Below, piece after piece: positions 18,047-26,553 of a stretch of 58,646 nt of DNA. The position numbers and the translations under genes were made by a program. A model generated the notes under the pieces. That model had not been told where the DNA came from. It did not search any database and was given only the letters and a program-made list of their open reading frames with translations. Numbering within the stretch: the stretch's first letter is position 1; every line of letters starts with the position of its first letter. Source of the DNA: JBNKLG01 sp050292235 (GTDB lineage Bacteria; Pseudomonadota; Gammaproteobacteria; Chromatiales; Chromatiaceae); contig JBNKLG010000006.1 in NCBI GenBank assembly GCA_050292235.1, positions 1 through 58,646 of the forward strand, written 5' to 3'.

Positions 18047-18931
18047 CTATCGGATATGGTCCAGAATGCCATCCAGCTCGTCCAGACTGTTGTAGCTGAT
18101 CACCAGCTTGCCTTTGCCGTTTCGGGCCTGTTGCAACTTGACCTGAGCTCCCAGTTTTTCACTCAATTTTGTCACTAGGCGTTCCACATCTGGATCAGAC
18201 TTCACCTGGGTTGCGGCTTTGGTTTCGCCATCTTCTGTCTGCTCTGCATTTAGTAAACGTTTCACCAGTGCTTCGGTTGCTCGCACAGAAAGTTTTTTCT
18301 TCGCCACTTGTTGGGCGGTCGTGCTTTGCAACGTCCCCTTGAGCGCTAACAGTGCCCGACCGTGTCCCATTTCCAATTCGCGGGCATTGAGCAATGCAAT
18401 CACATCTTCATTCAGATCCAGCAACCGCATGCTATTGCTGACAGCAGAACGGGATTTTCCTACGGCTTCTGCTACTTGTTGATGGGTAAGGCCAAATTCA
18501 TTCAATAAACGATGCAGGGCACCGGCCTCTTCTACCGCATTGAGATTTTCCCGCTGGATATTTTCGATAACGCCCATAGCCATAGCAGCCCTGTCATCAA
18601 CATCGCGGATGACAACCGGAACTTCCGTCTGATCGGCCAGTTGGGCAGCACGCCAACGCCGCTCACCGGCAATGATCTCGTGCATGCCGTTATCCACAGG
18701 GCGTACCACGATGGGTTGAACCACACCTTGAGCCTTGATGGAATCGGCCAGCTCTTGTAGTGCTGCCTGATCAAACTCACGTCTCGGTTGAAAGCGTCCA
18801 CGTTGAATGCGTTCTACAGGTAACCGCATCACTTCTGCAATGGGTGCCTCGGTACTCTCCTGATCGCCGCCTCCCAGCAGCGCATCCAACCCGCGACCTA
18901 ATCCCCGTTTTTTTCCTGCCATCGTTTTCAT
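18047..18931 (-). CDS. parB: Chromosome partitioning protein ParB
   Basis: The 294-residue protein begins with the ParA-stimulating basic N-terminus (MAGKKRGLGRGLDALLGG), then the CTP-binding ParB/Srx motif GERRWRA, ENIQRENLN, and a KorB-like helix-turn-helix (LTHQQVAEAVGKSRSAVSNSMRLL). The C-terminal 50 residues form the dimerisation domain. It loads on parS, spreads and condenses the origin region; a consensus parS lies at 29171-29186. An ATG at codon 4 is an alternative start. It is 77 bases downstream of parA. Confidence 0.96.
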   Translation of the reverse strand: MKTMAGKKRGLGRGLDALLGGGDQESTEAPIAEVMRLPVERIQRGRFQPRREFDQAALQELADSIKAQGVVQPIVVRPVDNGMHEIIAGERRWRAAQLADQTEVPVVIRDVDDRAAMAMGVIENIQRENLNAVEEAGALHRLLNEFGLTHQQVAEAVGKSRSAVSNSMRLLDLNEDVIALLNARELEMGHGRALLALKGTLQSTTAQQVAKKKLSVRATEALVKRLLNAEQTEDGETKAATQVKSDPDVERLVTKLSEKLGAQVKLQQARNGKGKLVISYNSLDELDGILDHIR

Positions 18932-19008
18932 TACCTACTGAGCTGTTAAATTCTGCTTTCTGAAACGTGTTTCCTCGGTCACAAAATGCCCGTTCGATTT
19001 GAATTGCC

Positions 19009-19773
19009 TTAATCCAACAACGCCAGCACTTCCTTGCCTAACGCCAAATATGCCCGTGCCCCCCGGGACTTGGCATCGTACAGTATAACGGGAAGTCCGT
19101 AACTGGGGGCTTCCGCAACTGTCACATTGCGTGGAATGATGGTTTGAAAGAGCTTCTTCTTAAAATGTTTCTCCAATTGGGCCGAAACGTCGTTGGCCAA
19201 ATTGTTACGGGGATCGTGCATCGTGCGCAGAATTCCAGCAATTTTCAGCTCGGGATTAATACCGGTCCGAACTTGTTTGACAGTGGACACTAAGGCAGAA
19301 AGCCCCTCCAGAGCATAGTATTCCGTTTGCAACGGGATCAGCACTTGATCGCTGGCCACCAAGGCATTGAGAGTTAGCATGTTCAACGAGGGTGGACAAT
19401 CAATCAGGACCACGTCGTAAATCTGGCGAAAATCCTCCATGGCCAGTTTGAGCCGCTGCTCTCGTAGCGGCGCTTCCATCAGTTGCACCTCTGCCGCGGT
19501 AAGATCGGCGTTGGCTGCTACCAAGTGATAACCAACTTTTTCTGGTTTTAATACGGCCTCTTGAAAGCTCTTTTCTCCCAACAGTACCTCACAGGACGAG
19601 ACTGTCAGTTTATGCTTATTCACGCCGGAGCCCATGGTGGCGTTGCCTTGTGGATCCAGGTCAAGCAATAGGACCTTCTTTTTCAGATAGGCCAAAGTTG
19701 CCGCCAGGTTGATGGCAGTGGTGGTCTTCCCAACCCCACCCTTTTGATTTGCAACAGCAATGACTTGTCCCAC
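19009..19773 (-). CDS. parA: Chromosome partitioning ATPase ParA (Soj)
   Basis: The 254-residue protein begins MGQVIAVANQKGGVGKTT, the deviant Walker A motif of ParA/MinD ATPases, with DLDPQGNAT (A') and VLIDCPPSLNMLTLNAL (Walker B) following. It lacks the N-terminal helix-turn-helix of plasmid ParA, so it is the chromosomal Soj type. It moves the ParB-parS complex. It lies 33 bases after the diguanylate cyclase gene. Confidence 0.96.
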   Translation of the reverse strand: MGQVIAVANQKGGVGKTTTAINLAATLAYLKKKVLLLDLDPQGNATMGSGVNKHKLTVSSCEVLLGEKSFQEAVLKPEKVGYHLVAANADLTAAEVQLMEAPLREQRLKLAMEDFRQIYDVVLIDCPPSLNMLTLNALVASDQVLIPLQTEYYALEGLSALVSTVKQVRTGINPELKIAGILRTMHDPRNNLANDVSAQLEKHFKKKLFQTIIPRNVTVAEAPSYGLPVILYDAKSRGARAYLALGKEVLALLD

Positions 19774-19806
19774 AGCGGGAACTCCAAGAAAGATTTGGCA
19801 GGCGCC

Positions 19807-20481
19807 CTATTCTAGCAGTGCCCGTTTCTCATCCATAGAAACTTCCGATGTAGTGGGTACTTTTTGTACTGGAGCACAGACTTGGTCACGTCCCTTAGCC
19901 TTGGCTTGGTAGAGGTACTGATCGGCATCAGCGATAAAGGCCTGGGAGCTGAGAAAAATCTGACCACTATAGATGCTGATGCCATAGCTGGCTGTTACCT
20001 GAATGCGCTCCCCAGACACGGCGGTCTCCGGAATCGCCCGGCGCAATTTTCGCAATCGCTCTGCCACCGACTTGGCCTTTGCCACCAGGGTATTGGGCAG
20101 AATGATGGCAAACTCTTCGCCACCATATCGACAACCAATATCCAACTTACGCAAGTTGGTCATGATCTGCTGGGCTGTCCCCTTCAAAACCCGGTTACCT
20201 GTCTCGTGACCCCAGCTGTCATTGATCTGCTTGAAATGGTCCAGATCTACCATCACCAATGCTGTCGGCTGGCCGGTCCGTCTGGTGCGTTCCATCTCAT
20301 TGTCCAGACTTTCGGCAAAATGGCGATAGTTGAACAGGCCGGTCAGGGGATCGGTTCGGGTCTTGGACTCCAGTCTCTCTACCTGGATTCTCAAACTCGC
20401 TAAATCTTCCAGGTGTTCACAATGAGCAGCACCAACCGGACAGCGATGAAGCATCTGTTGGTTGTTACCGCTATCATTCAT
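19807..20481 (-). CDS. Diguanylate cyclase (GGDEF domain)
   Basis: The 224-residue protein is a short N-terminal region (about 40 residues with two cysteines and a predicted helix) followed by one GGDEF domain: DPLTGLFNYRHF, VMVDLDHFKQINDSWGHETGNRVLK and the active-site GGEEF (residues 120-124). RKLD, five residues earlier, is an intact inhibitory I-site. It has no membrane segment, so it is cytoplasmic. It overlaps rsmG by 4 bases and precedes parA, placing a c-di-GMP synthase inside the origin operon. This is an unusual position; the enzyme should be active and product-inhibited. Confidence 0.92.
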   Translation of the reverse strand: MNDSGNNQQMLHRCPVGAAHCEHLEDLASLRIQVERLESKTRTDPLTGLFNYRHFAESLDNEMERTRRTGQPTALVMVDLDHFKQINDSWGHETGNRVLKGTAQQIMTNLRKLDIGCRYGGEEFAIILPNTLVAKAKSVAERLRKLRRAIPETAVSGERIQVTASYGISIYSGQIFLSSQAFIADADQYLYQAKAKGRDQVCAPVQKVPTTSEVSMDEKRALLE

Positions 20482-21125
20482 GCAGGAACCCTTTGAATCA
20501 TAACCAGATGCCTTGCTTTCTCTTCGATAAAAGGGATGTTCAGCCCTAATGTTGTCACAGACAGATTTTGGGGCAAGGCCTGAATCTCCGCCTCCATGCT
20601 CTCCTCGGTGCCTTTCATGGCGAGAATCTTGCCGCCCTCTGCAAGATGGGGCAGGGTCATCTCGGCCAAGCTCGCCAAATTCGTGAAGGCTCTGGCTGTA
20701 ATAGTATGAAACAGGGTGTCACTCTGCCACTTTTCCAAGCGATTTTGATAGGGATGTAGCTGGGTCAGGCCCAGTTCCAACTGGACTTGGCGCAGAAATC
20801 GCACCTTTTTGCCGTTGGCATCCAGCAGGGATACCGACCATTTTGGACGGGCAATGGCCAGAGGGATGCCGGGCAGGCCCGCGCCCGTACCCACATCCAG
20901 CAATGGCCCGTCTTCCAGATGGGGCAAAAGGCTGAGGCTATCCAGCAGATGATGGGACAGCATCTCCAGGGGGTCTCGTATGGCGGTGAGATTGAACGCC
21001 TGATTCCAGCGGCTCAGCAACCGGAGATAGGCCAGCAACTGCTGTTGTTGCTGGGATTCCAGCACCAACTCCATGGTGGAAAGGCCCTGGGTCAGCCGCT
21101 GTTCCAGCGCTTGATCTAGAGACAT
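20478..21125 (-). CDS. rsmG: 16S rRNA (guanine527-N7) methyltransferase
   Basis: The 215-residue protein has the SAM-binding motif DVGTGAGLPGIPLAIARP and the conserved WNQAFNLTAIRDP near the N-terminus. RsmG (GidB) methylates G527 of 16S rRNA. It overlaps mnmG by 10 bases upstream and the diguanylate cyclase by 4 bases downstream, so the genes are translationally coupled. Confidence 0.96.
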   Translation of the reverse strand: MSLDQALEQRLTQGLSTMELVLESQQQQQLLAYLRLLSRWNQAFNLTAIRDPLEMLSHHLLDSLSLLPHLEDGPLLDVGTGAGLPGIPLAIARPKWSVSLLDANGKKVRFLRQVQLELGLTQLHPYQNRLEKWQSDTLFHTITARAFTNLASLAEMTLPHLAEGGKILAMKGTEESMEAEIQALPQNLSVTTLGLNIPFIEEKARHLVMIQRVPA

Positions 21126-22990
21126 CCGATCTTTTTCAGGTGGATCATGAGGACACTGATGGCCGCTGGCGTTACCCCTGGTATTCGGCTGGCCACCCCC
21201 AGGGTTTCAGGTCGGCTAACGGTGAGTTTTTCCTGTATCTCTGCTGATAGACCGCGAACCTGGGCGTAATCCAGATCCAAGGGCAAGGCGATCTGTTCAT
21301 TGTGACGATGACGCTTGATCTCCAACTGCTGACGCTGAATGTAGCCCGCATATTTGGTTTGGATTTCGACCTGCTCGCCAACTTGGTCGTTGTCGACACC
21401 GGGGCCCCAATCTGACAGGCTCATCAGACCTCGATAGGTGACATTGGGACGCTTTAGCAGTTCGAGCGCGCTGGCACCGGGACTCAACATCCCTGCCAGC
21501 TCTTGGTTTTCAAGGTTTTGCATCTGCCCCGATTGTAGACGAAGTCCTCGCAGTCGCTCGGTTTCTTGGGCTATCGCCTCGCGTTTTTCGCAGAATCGCT
21601 GCCAGCGAAGGTCGTCCACCAAGCCCAATTCCCGACCGGTTTCAGTCAGGCGCAGATCGGCATTATCTTCCCGCAGCATCAACCGATATTCCGCTCGACT
21701 GGTAAACATGCGATAAGGTTCCCTGGTACCACGCGTTACCAGATCATCGACCATCACGCCAATGTACGAGGCATCTCGCCGAGGACACCAAGGGGCTTTC
21801 CCTTGAACCTGACGAGCAGCATTGAGGCCAGCCAACAACCCTTGGGCAGCCGCTTCTTCATACCCAGTAGTACCGTTGATTTGACCGGCAAAATACAGAC
21901 CCTGGATCTGTTTAGATTCCAATGAAAGCTTCAGGTCTCTGGGATCGAAAAAATCGTACTCGATGGCATAACCTGGCCGGGTGATAACGGCCTGTTCAAA
22001 ACCTGTCATGGATTGCACCAGGGCATATTGCACGTCAAACGGTAAGCTGGTGGAGATGCCATTTGGATAAATTTCATTGGTATCCAGACCCTCAGGTTCG
22101 ATAAAGATCTGGTGGGCGCTCTTATCAGCAAAGCGCACTACTTTATCTTCGATAGAGGGACAATAGCGCGGCCCCACCCCTTCGATCACACCTGCATATA
22201 AAGGCGAACGAGACAGGCTCCCTCGAATGAGGTCATGGGTCTTTTCATTGGTCTTGGCAATGTGACAAGAAATCTGTGTGGGATGATCGCTGTGGGAACC
22301 CAAAAAAGAGAAAATGGGACGGGGATCGTCGCCGGGTTGTTCATCAAGCTGGCTAAAATCAATACTACGACGGTCGATACGGGGAGGCGTACCCGTTTTC
22401 AGGCGTTCCACCCTGAACCCCATTTCGCGCATTTTTTCAGCCAATGGAATAGCTGCTGGATCGCCAGCCCGACCACCACTATAGTGATTGAGGCCAATGT
22501 GAATCTTTCCAGCCAAAAAGGTTCCAGCTGTCAACACCACCGTCGGCGTCTCAAATATCCAGCCCATCTTTGTGGTCACAGAGCAGATGCTTTGACCACT
22601 TAACCCGATATCCACCACCTCTTGCTGAAAAAGACTCAGATTTTCTTGATTCTCTAAAATGATGCGGACCTTATTTTTATAGCGTTTGCGATCTGCCTGG
22701 GCGCGAGTAGCACGCACTGCTGGGCCTTTACGTGAATTTAAGGTTCGAAAATGAATACCAGCATGATCAGCGGCCTGAGCCATGATGCCTCCAAGCGCAT
22801 CGATTTCCTTGACCAAATGTCCCTTTCCGATACCTCCGATTGCTGGGTTACAACTCATTTGACCCAGGGTCTCAATGTTATGGCTGATCAATAAGGTTTT
22901 AGCACCCACTCGGGCAGCCGCCAAGGCAGCTTCTGTACCAGCATGGCCTCCGCCAACTACCACGACATCGTATTGTGTTGGCATGGTCAT
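21116..22990 (-). CDS. mnmG: tRNA U34 carboxymethylaminomethyl-modifying protein MnmG
   Basis: The 624-residue protein has the FAD-binding VVVGGGHAGTEAALAAAR start, the CNPAIGGIGKGHLVKEIDALGG stretch (family signature) and RPGYAIEYDFFDPRDL. With MnmE it installs the aminomethyl group on wobble uridine of several tRNAs. Length agrees with the family. It lies 7 bases after mnmE. Confidence 0.97.
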   Translation of the reverse strand: MTMPTQYDVVVVGGGHAGTEAALAAARVGAKTLLISHNIETLGQMSCNPAIGGIGKGHLVKEIDALGGIMAQAADHAGIHFRTLNSRKGPAVRATRAQADRKRYKNKVRIILENQENLSLFQQEVVDIGLSGQSICSVTTKMGWIFETPTVVLTAGTFLAGKIHIGLNHYSGGRAGDPAAIPLAEKMREMGFRVERLKTGTPPRIDRRSIDFSQLDEQPGDDPRPIFSFLGSHSDHPTQISCHIAKTNEKTHDLIRGSLSRSPLYAGVIEGVGPRYCPSIEDKVVRFADKSAHQIFIEPEGLDTNEIYPNGISTSLPFDVQYALVQSMTGFEQAVITRPGYAIEYDFFDPRDLKLSLESKQIQGLYFAGQINGTTGYEEAAAQGLLAGLNAARQVQGKAPWCPRRDASYIGVMVDDLVTRGTREPYRMFTSRAEYRLMLREDNADLRLTETGRELGLVDDLRWQRFCEKREAIAQETERLRGLRLQSGQMQNLENQELAGMLSPGASALELLKRPNVTYRGLMSLSDWGPGVDNDQVGEQVEIQTKYAGYIQRQQLEIKRHRHNEQIALPLDLDYAQVRGLSAEIQEKLTVSRPETLGVASRIPGVTPAAISVLMIHLKKIGCL

Positions 22991-22997
22991 GCTGTTG

Positions 22998-24329
22998 TTA
23001 TTTGCCTATGCAAAAGCGTGAAAAGATATCGCCCAAAAGATCTTCCGTTCCATAATCACCAAGCAGCTGACCTAAATGATTATGCGTACAACGTAAGCTT
23101 TCAGCGATTAACTCTAGAGTTGCCTCTGATTCAAGCAGTGTTTGGGTTTGTTCCAGTTCATCATAAGCCGCATTCAAACAATCCAGATGGCGTTGATTGG
23201 CCAAAAATTGGCACTCCGCCTTCTGGCTTAAACCCGCTTCTTCCAGTAATCGGTTCTTAAGGAGATCCAGGCCAAATCCACTCTTTGCAGAAACCCGTAT
23301 CTCACCATCTTTGGTACCCATTGATTCATCGACAAGATCGGCTTTTGTCTGCACGATGGTAACGGGTATCCGATCCAGAGCTCGAATGAAAGCCGGAATT
23401 TCATGTTCAGTATCTGTCAAATCACTCAGCCACAGCAGATGATCCGCTTTTTCAATTGCTGTTCTAGACCGTAGAATGCCCTCAATTTCGACAGGGTCTG
23501 AAGTTTCTCGAATACCTGCCGTATCAACCAAAGTAATCGGAACGCCTCGTAGATGTATTCGTTCTTTAATCAAATCCCTGGTAGTGCCTGGAATTGAAGT
23601 CACAATCGCTGCCTCTTCACCAGATATGGCATTCAACAAAGTCGATTTTCCTGCATTCGGGAAACCGGCAATCACCACCTGCAATCCACCTTGAAAACGC
23701 TTTCCTTGCTCAACTTTAGCGCGAAAATTGGTTAATTCTTCAAAAATGGGCTGTATTCGCTGAGAAATCTCATCATTAGAAATGAGATCAACCTCCTCAT
23801 CTACAAAGTCAATGTTGGCCTCACACAACACTCTAAGCTGAACAAGTTGTTCTTTGAGTTGAATGGATGGTCGAGACAATTCTCCATCAAAACTTCGATA
23901 GGCCAACCGCGCATATTCAAGAGAACTGGCTTCTATCAGGTCAGCTATGGCCTCGGCTTGGACCAAATCCAACTTTCCATTGAGATAGGCTCTCTGACTA
24001 AATTCTCCCGGCTCAGCCAAACGAACACCATGTTCAACCAGCTGTTCCAATGTCCAATCCAATAACAACGGATTGCCATGCATCTGAAGTTCAACAACAT
24101 CTTCACCGGTAAAGCTCTTTGGAGCCCGAAATAACACGACAAGGGGTTCATCAATAGGTTGATCATCAGAATCGACCAGACTTGAAACGAAAGCTGTATG
24201 AGAAGAGACGTACTGTAAAGACCTTCTCAGTAACCTCTCAGCCATTAATAAGGCTTCTGGACCTGAAATGCGAATAATACCCACACTGCTTTTGCCATAA
24301 GACGTAGCAACAGCAGCAATGGTATCCAT
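22998..24329 (-). CDS. mnmE: tRNA modification GTPase MnmE
   Basis: The 443-residue protein begins MDTIAAVATSYGKSSVGIIRISGP, binds a folate C1 donor through its N-terminal domain, and has an inserted G domain: GFPNAGKST (G1), IPGTTRD (G2), VDTAGIRET (G3). It ends FCIGK, the C-terminal CxGK that holds the catalytic cysteine. It partners MnmG. Base composition begins to drop here relative to mnmG. It lies 59 bases after yidC. Confidence 0.97.
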   Translation of the reverse strand: MDTIAAVATSYGKSSVGIIRISGPEALLMAERLLRRSLQYVSSHTAFVSSLVDSDDQPIDEPLVVLFRAPKSFTGEDVVELQMHGNPLLLDWTLEQLVEHGVRLAEPGEFSQRAYLNGKLDLVQAEAIADLIEASSLEYARLAYRSFDGELSRPSIQLKEQLVQLRVLCEANIDFVDEEVDLISNDEISQRIQPIFEELTNFRAKVEQGKRFQGGLQVVIAGFPNAGKSTLLNAISGEEAAIVTSIPGTTRDLIKERIHLRGVPITLVDTAGIRETSDPVEIEGILRSRTAIEKADHLLWLSDLTDTEHEIPAFIRALDRIPVTIVQTKADLVDESMGTKDGEIRVSAKSGFGLDLLKNRLLEEAGLSQKAECQFLANQRHLDCLNAAYDELEQTQTLLESEATLELIAESLRCTHNHLGQLLGDYGTEDLLGDIFSRFCIGK

Positions 24330-24388
24330 TCGTCAATTAACCGATGAATTTGTCTAGAACTCAAGAATCAAACGGCCAAAGCAATATC

Positions 24389-26011
24389 CTAAATCTTTGA
24401 CTTTTCAATGACAGAAGTAATACGCCACTGCTGCAAAATAGAAAGAATATTATTGACCACCCAATATAGCACTAAACCGGCCGGGAAAAAGAGGAAAAAA
24501 GCTGTAAATACAAAAGGCAATGCCTGCATTATTTTTGCCTGCATAGGATCAGTAGGCTGGGGATTTAATTTCTGCTGTACAAACATACTAATACCCATGA
24601 TCACGGGTAAAACAAAATAGGGATCTTCAGCAGAAAGATTATTAATCCAGAATATAAAGGGTGCTCCGCGCAATTCAACCGTTTCCATTAACACCCAATA
24701 CAAGGAGATGAAGACTGGTATTTGCACCGCTATGGGTAGACATCCACCCAAAGGATTTATCTTCTCCTTTTGATAAAACTCCATCATGGCTTTATTAAAT
24801 TTTTCCTTATCTTCACCATAGCGTTCTTTGAGCGCCTGCATTTGAGGTGCCAGCTTTCTCATATTGGCCATTGAGCGATAACTGGCAGCAGAAAGTCTAT
24901 AGAATGCTAATTTAATCAATAGTGTCAACAAAACAATTGCCCAGCCCCAATTTCCTACTACCATATGAATATTATTCAATAGCCAAAAAATTGGCTTTGC
25001 AATAAAGGTGAGCCGCCCATAATCAGCCGTCAACTCCAGGCCAGGTGCAACTGTCTCTAATTGATTTTGAAGTTTTGGGCCAAGCCAAAGCTTTGCTTTT
25101 ACCTCCTGAATACTTTTCGGGGCAATGATTATATCTGGCGTATGGCTACCTATTAAATAGCTCTTACTCGTGATTTTTTTGGCATAAAAATTATTTTTTG
25201 ATTCAGGAATCACACCACCAATAAAATAATGTGTTACATAACTGAACCAACCCACTCCAGTAGAAATATTAAGTTGATTCTTATTCAATTCGTCATAGGT
25301 AACTTCATTATATTTTAGATCTTCTGAAAAATAGGCTCCACCAGAATAGGCATTCATAAATGCACTGTTATTATTTATTTCATGATGTAAAACTTGCCAA
25401 TACGTTTTTACATTAATCTCTTTATCTTTTTTATTTTCAATACTATAAACAAGATCTATCGTATAGCTACCCTTATGTAAAATGTATTTTTTTAAGACCC
25501 TGATATCTTCATCTTCCCAAATAAAGGGAACCTCCAAACTATCTTTTTCTGACAACAGATAAGAAACTTTTTCAAATCTAAATTTAGATTTATGATTTGG
25601 TAGATTAGACATACTACCTAAAAGGCCACTTTGCACTTTTTTCAGCCCAGAATCACCTCCAATCAATTGATATTTATCATTTTTATTTTTTTCTGATTTA
25701 TAATATTCCTTCAGCAGGGTAGCAACAACAGTCCCACCAATGTTGCTAAATCTTATTTTAAATTCGTCTGTTTCTGCAGAAACAATTGTTTCATCGACCT
25801 CGATATTATTCGAAGTAATAATCTCTGGCTTATTGACTACCTCTGGAACATCATTAACATTATCAGAAACTGTTTTATTAGTAGCTGGCTGATGCTGTTC
25901 AGTAGCTAATGCCTCCTTAGTCACTGGAAGGCTATACTCTTGCCATTTTGTATAGATAATACTAGCAAGAACAATTAATGTTAAAGAGAGGATAATTCTA
26001 TAGTTTTCCAT
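24389..26011 (-). CDS. yidC: Membrane protein insertase YidC
   Basis: The 540-residue protein has an N-terminal membrane anchor, a large periplasmic beta-domain (about 60-330) and the conserved five-helix insertase core: GWAIVLLTLLIKLAFYRLSAASYRSM, NPLGGCLPIAVQIPVFISLYWVL, and FPAGLVLYWVVNNILSILQQW. It inserts proteins such as ATP synthase subunit c, encoded in this window. The gene is strongly AT-rich and rich in Lys, Asn and Ile codons. It overlaps the 3' end of rnpA by 14 bases; yidD, normally between these genes, is absent. Confidence 0.96.
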   Translation of the reverse strand: MENYRIILSLTLIVLASIIYTKWQEYSLPVTKEALATEQHQPATNKTVSDNVNDVPEVVNKPEIITSNNIEVDETIVSAETDEFKIRFSNIGGTVVATLLKEYYKSEKNKNDKYQLIGGDSGLKKVQSGLLGSMSNLPNHKSKFRFEKVSYLLSEKDSLEVPFIWEDEDIRVLKKYILHKGSYTIDLVYSIENKKDKEINVKTYWQVLHHEINNNSAFMNAYSGGAYFSEDLKYNEVTYDELNKNQLNISTGVGWFSYVTHYFIGGVIPESKNNFYAKKITSKSYLIGSHTPDIIIAPKSIQEVKAKLWLGPKLQNQLETVAPGLELTADYGRLTFIAKPIFWLLNNIHMVVGNWGWAIVLLTLLIKLAFYRLSAASYRSMANMRKLAPQMQALKERYGEDKEKFNKAMMEFYQKEKINPLGGCLPIAVQIPVFISLYWVLMETVELRGAPFIFWINNLSAEDPYFVLPVIMGISMFVQQKLNPQPTDPMQAKIMQALPFVFTAFFLFFPAGLVLYWVVNNILSILQQWRITSVIEKSKI

Positions 26012-26348
26012 GATTCTTGATAAGAGAATTAAAACTTTTAATTAATAAAACTCGAAGATTGTCATTATTTGGAATAATGCCACGACTAAAACCAATAACT
26101 AAATCAACATTTGGTAAATGGCGAATATATTCGTCAAAAACCAATCTCATAATGCGTTTTAGCCGATTTCTTTCCACTGCTCTATTGATGATTTTTTTCT
26201 TTAGGGCAATCCCCAACCGTGCAGTTTCAATCTCATTTTTCCTAAATAAGATATAAAGATTCTTTTCTCTCAAAATAATAGGGTCACTGTAGACCCTATC
26301 ATAATCAATTTTATTTAATAATCTTTTATCTTTTTTAGCTATCTTCAA
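25998..26348 (-). CDS. rnpA: Ribonuclease P protein component
   Basis: I place the start at a TTG at 26348, giving 116 residues that begin (M)KIAKKDKRLLNKIDYDRVY, which aligns with the family start. The signature AVERNRLKRIMRLVFDEY (RNR box) is intact. RnpA assists the RNase P RNA in tRNA 5' maturation. The same frame stays open upstream to an ATG at 26438 inside rpmH, which would add 30 residues; family alignment favours the short form. The TTG is 1 base after the rpmH stop, so coupling is likely. Confidence 0.88.
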   Translation of the reverse strand: MKIAKKDKRLLNKIDYDRVYSDPIILREKNLYILFRKNEIETARLGIALKKKIINRAVERNRLKRIMRLVFDEYIRHLPNVDLVIGFSRGIIPNNDNLRVLLIKSFNSLIKNHGKL

Positions 26349-26349
26349 T

Positions 26350-26484
26350 CTATTTTGATAAACTGTATCTGCCTTTACTTCTTCTTGCATTAAGAACTTT
26401 ACGACCATTCTTCGTTGCCATTCTCTGCCGAAAACCATGAGTTCTTGTACGCTTGAGATTACTGGGTTGGAACGTTCTTTTCAT
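26350..26484 (-). CDS. rpmH: 50S ribosomal protein L34
   Basis: Minus-strand ATG at 26484 to TAG at 26352-26350 encodes 44 residues beginning MKRTFQPSNLKRTRTHGFRQ and containing MATKNGRKVLNARRSKGRY, the unmistakable L34 sequence. It is shorter than the usual ORF cut-off. It is first in the leftward origin operon, behind a good sigma-70 promoter. Confidence 0.97.
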   Translation of the reverse strand: MKRTFQPSNLKRTRTHGFRQRMATKNGRKVLNARRSKGRYSLSK

Positions 26485-26515
26485 GTTGGAGCCCTGTTTT
26501 AAAATTTAGCCGCGT

Positions 26516-26544
26516 ATCATAACCCTTTTTTAAAATTAGTTCAA
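26516..26544 (-). promoter_or_regulatory. rpmH: Sigma-70 promoter of rpmH-rnpA-yidC
   Basis: On the minus strand TTGAAC (26544-26539) and TATGAT (26521-26516) are 17 bases apart. The -10 has one mismatch, the -35 two. The predicted transcript begins near 26509, about 25 bases before the rpmH ATG. The divergent gap to dnaA is only 69 bases, so this promoter and that of dnaA overlap. Confidence 0.65.
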
Positions 26545-26553
26545 TATACTTTT

